A stretch of DNA of 64,000 nt, from the NCBI GenBank assembly GCA_903875465.1, contig CAIQWB010000100.1, forward strand, positions 1 to 64,000, in the 5' to 3' direction. The stretch's first letter is position 1, and the number at the start of each line of letters is the position of its first letter. Below are positions 62,004-64,000 of this stretch, piece after piece. The stretch comes from an uncultured Verrucomicrobia subdivision 3 bacterium. Its GTDB lineage: Bacteria > Verrucomicrobiota > Verrucomicrobiia > Limisphaerales > UBA11358. A model generated the notes under the pieces. That model made no database searches, was not told the origin of the DNA, and saw nothing but the letters and a program-made list of their open reading frames with translations. Position numbers and translations under genes: made by a program.

Positions 62004-64000
62004 ATGAAAATTCATAAAATTGCCCTTGCCTTGTTCCGATTAACTTTTTCCACCGGGCTGTTATCTTGGGGAATGATCGCTGGCGCGCAATCCGCGTCAC
62101 CCAACCAACCGGTCGTGGCCGGGATTGATGCCGCCAAGACCGGGCCGGCGATTTCCCCCTATGTTTATGGTCAATTTATCGAGCACGCGGGCAGCTTGAT
62201 CTACAGCAGTCTGTGGTGTGAAATGCTGGAGGACCGGAAATTCTACTACGACGTCATGCTAAAACCGCCGGAAGATCCGCGAATCAACCAGCGTGGTGCG
62301 GGTGGTTTTGGCCCGGGGCGCCGCCGTAATGTCGGCCCTGGTCGGTGGAATCCCATCGGCCCGGTGACCTCCGTCTTGATGGATAGCAAAAATCCATTTG
62401 TTGGGGACCACACACCGGCGATCACCCTCGCCGGCTCCGAGCCGCGCGGCATCCGCCAGACCGGCCTGCTATTTACCCAAGGGGTGCGGTATCAGGGGCG
62501 CATTTACCTGGCTGGGGATTCGGGGGCAAAGGTGGCCATCCATCTCGTCTGGGGTACCAATTCTGATATTGTGCGTCAGATTGTGCCGCTCGGAGCCTTG
62601 GGGCTGGATTATAAAAAATTTGATTTTGCCTTCGCGGCAAGTCATTCCGGTCCGGCGCAATTCGAAATTGTGGGCACCGGCACTGGCACCTTCCATGTTG
62701 GCACCGCGTCCCTCATGCCCACGGACAATATTTCAGGTTTCAAACCAGATGCGATTGCCGTGCTCAAAAGTCTGCATTCCGGGGTTTATCGTTTTCCCGG
62801 CGGCAACTTCGTTTCCGCCCATGAATGGCACTATGCCATTGGTGATATTGACAAGCGCCGGCCGGTTTTCGATCCGGTCTGGCGTGCCCTACAACCCAAT
62901 GACATTGGCACGGATGAATTCATGACCCTTTGCCGGTTGCTGGGGGTTGAGCCCTATATTACCGTCAATGCGGGCACTGGCGATGCCTGGTCGGCGGCGG
63001 AATATGTGGAATATTGCAATGGCGGGGTTTCCACTCCCATGGGGCGGCAACGGGCGGATAATGGGCATCCGGAGCCTTATCATGTGAAATTCTGGGGGAT
63101 CGGCAATGAAATGTGGGGTGTTTCCTATCAGTATGGCGCGATGAAACCGAATCAATATGCCTACAAGCACAACCAGTTCGCTGCTGCCATGAAACGGGTG
63201 GACCCGGGCATTACCTTGATCTCTAGCGGGGCCATGCCGGATACCATGACTGGCTCCAAGGAGGCGTTGAATCTGGGCACCAACCTGGTTCCGCCGTACC
63301 TGTCCGCCGGTGACTGGAGCGGGCTATTGTTTTCCAATTGCTTCAATCAATTTGACCTGATGAGCGACCACTATTACAACTATGGGGCCACTCACTTCAG
63401 CCTCACCGAAGGCCGGCAAGTTCCGAATGATCCCAACGAGCCCATCACCGACTGGATGCGGCGACCGGCCAATCACATTCGGCTCAAATACGAAGAATAT
63501 CAGCTCTATGAAAAAATATTCCCGCAACTCGTGGCCCAGCCCAAACCGCTAAATATTGATGAATGGGCCTACAGTGGCACCAGTCATCCCGTTTACCCCG
63601 CTTTCGGGTGGGTGTTCCATGAAATGTTTCGGCACTCGGAGGTTTTTCAGATGGCCGCCTATACGTTCGCCACGTCGTTGCTTTCCCGCGATGAAACCCC
63701 GGTCGCGCTGAATGCCAACGGCCTGGTTTTTAAAATCTATCGCGACCATTTTGGCACCCTGCCGGTGCCGGTGACGGGTAACTCTCCACAACCCAAACCC
63801 ACTGATCCGCCCGGAGGGGAACAGCCGGTCGTCAATGCAGGCAGTGATACGTTCCCGCTGGATGTCGTCGCTGCCTGGTCCGAAGACCACCACCGTCTCA
63901 CGGTTTCCGTGTTGAATCCAACCGATGTGGAACAGTCCTTGAAACTCCAAATAAGGGGCGCTGCCTTATCGGGCACCGGCACTTTGTGGCGGCTGGCCTC
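62004..64000 (+). CDS. GH51 alpha-L-arabinofuranosidase, secreted; incomplete at window end
   Basis: Own translation from ATG 62004: MKIHKIALALFRLTFSTGLLSWGMIAGAQS...ISPYVYGQFIEHAGSLIYSSLWCEMLEDRKFY...VYRFPGGNFVSAHEWHYAIGD...FWGIGNEMWG; no stop before 64000, hence absent from the ORF track. Confidence 0.92.
   Translation, partial: MKIHKIALALFRLTFSTGLLSWGMIAGAQSASPNQPVVAGIDAAKTGPAISPYVYGQFIEHAGSLIYSSLWCEMLEDRKFYYDVMLKPPEDPRINQRGAGGFGPGRRRNVGPGRWNPIGPVTSVLMDSKNPFVGDHTPAITLAGSEPRGIRQTGLLFTQGVRYQGRIYLAGDSGAKVAIHLVWGTNSDIVRQIVPLGALGLDYKKFDFAFAASHSGPAQFEIVGTGTGTFHVGTASLMPTDNISGFKPDAIAVLKSLHSGVYRFPGGNFVSAHEWHYAIGDIDKRRPVFDPVWRALQPNDIGTDEFMTLCRLLGVEPYITVNAGTGDAWSAAEYVEYCNGGVSTPMGRQRADNGHPEPYHVKFWGIGNEMWGVSYQYGAMKPNQYAYKHNQFAAAMKRVDPGITLISSGAMPDTMTGSKEALNLGTNLVPPYLSAGDWSGLLFSNCFNQFDLMSDHYYNYGATHFSLTEGRQVPNDPNEPITDWMRRPANHIRLKYEEYQLYEKIFPQLVAQPKPLNIDEWAYSGTSHPVYPAFGWVFHEMFRHSEVFQMAAYTFATSLLSRDETPVALNANGLVFKIYRDHFGTLPVPVTGNSPQPKPTDPPGGEQPVVNAGSDTFPLDVVAAWSEDHHRLTVSVLNPTDVEQSLKLQIRGAALSGTGTLWRLA

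Overview
This 64 kb window is GC-rich and looks like a chromosomal segment of a Verrucomicrobia/PVC-type bacterium. The taxon is inferred from autotransporter-type beta-strand repeats, fused SecDF, TAT-signal Gfo/Idh/MocA proteins and secreted proteins ending in FYRL; no rRNA is present to confirm it. From about 1 to 38.8 kb it is mostly housekeeping and ordinary accessory genes: a RAYT/IS200-like transposase, yajC-secDF, terC, recJ, hisH, glnS, Smr, a DUF4178/ATP-grasp operon, purE, a rhomboid-GYF fusion, AMP-ligase, RNase D, APS kinase, a PAP2-glycosyltransferase fusion, OGG1-like glycosylase, a SWIM/SNF2 helicase and a GH32 protein, followed by a tRNA-Ser(GCT) just before the next locus. 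From about 39.3 kb to the window end lies a coherent xylan/arabinoxylan-degradation locus: beta-strand repeat protein, LuxR-HTH/esterase fusion, GH3, Gfo/Idh, GH30, GH43, GH10, CE6-like esterase, PA14-containing sensor kinase, NarL-type response regulator and GH51 (open at the window end and absent from the ORF track). The most interesting signals are two. First, an 18-bp palindrome ATATGAC-N4-GTCATAT occurs in four intergenic promoter regions of this locus (two perfect, two with 1-2 mismatches) and is a candidate operator of a local regulon. Second, a single ORF joins a LuxR-type HTH to a secreted CE1-like esterase through one transmembrane/signal segment, a candidate membrane-bound regulator with an enzymatic periplasmic domain. 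Two in-register heptameric AAAYTCC arrays at convergent gene junctions are also notable. All observations come from reading by eye; no searches were run.
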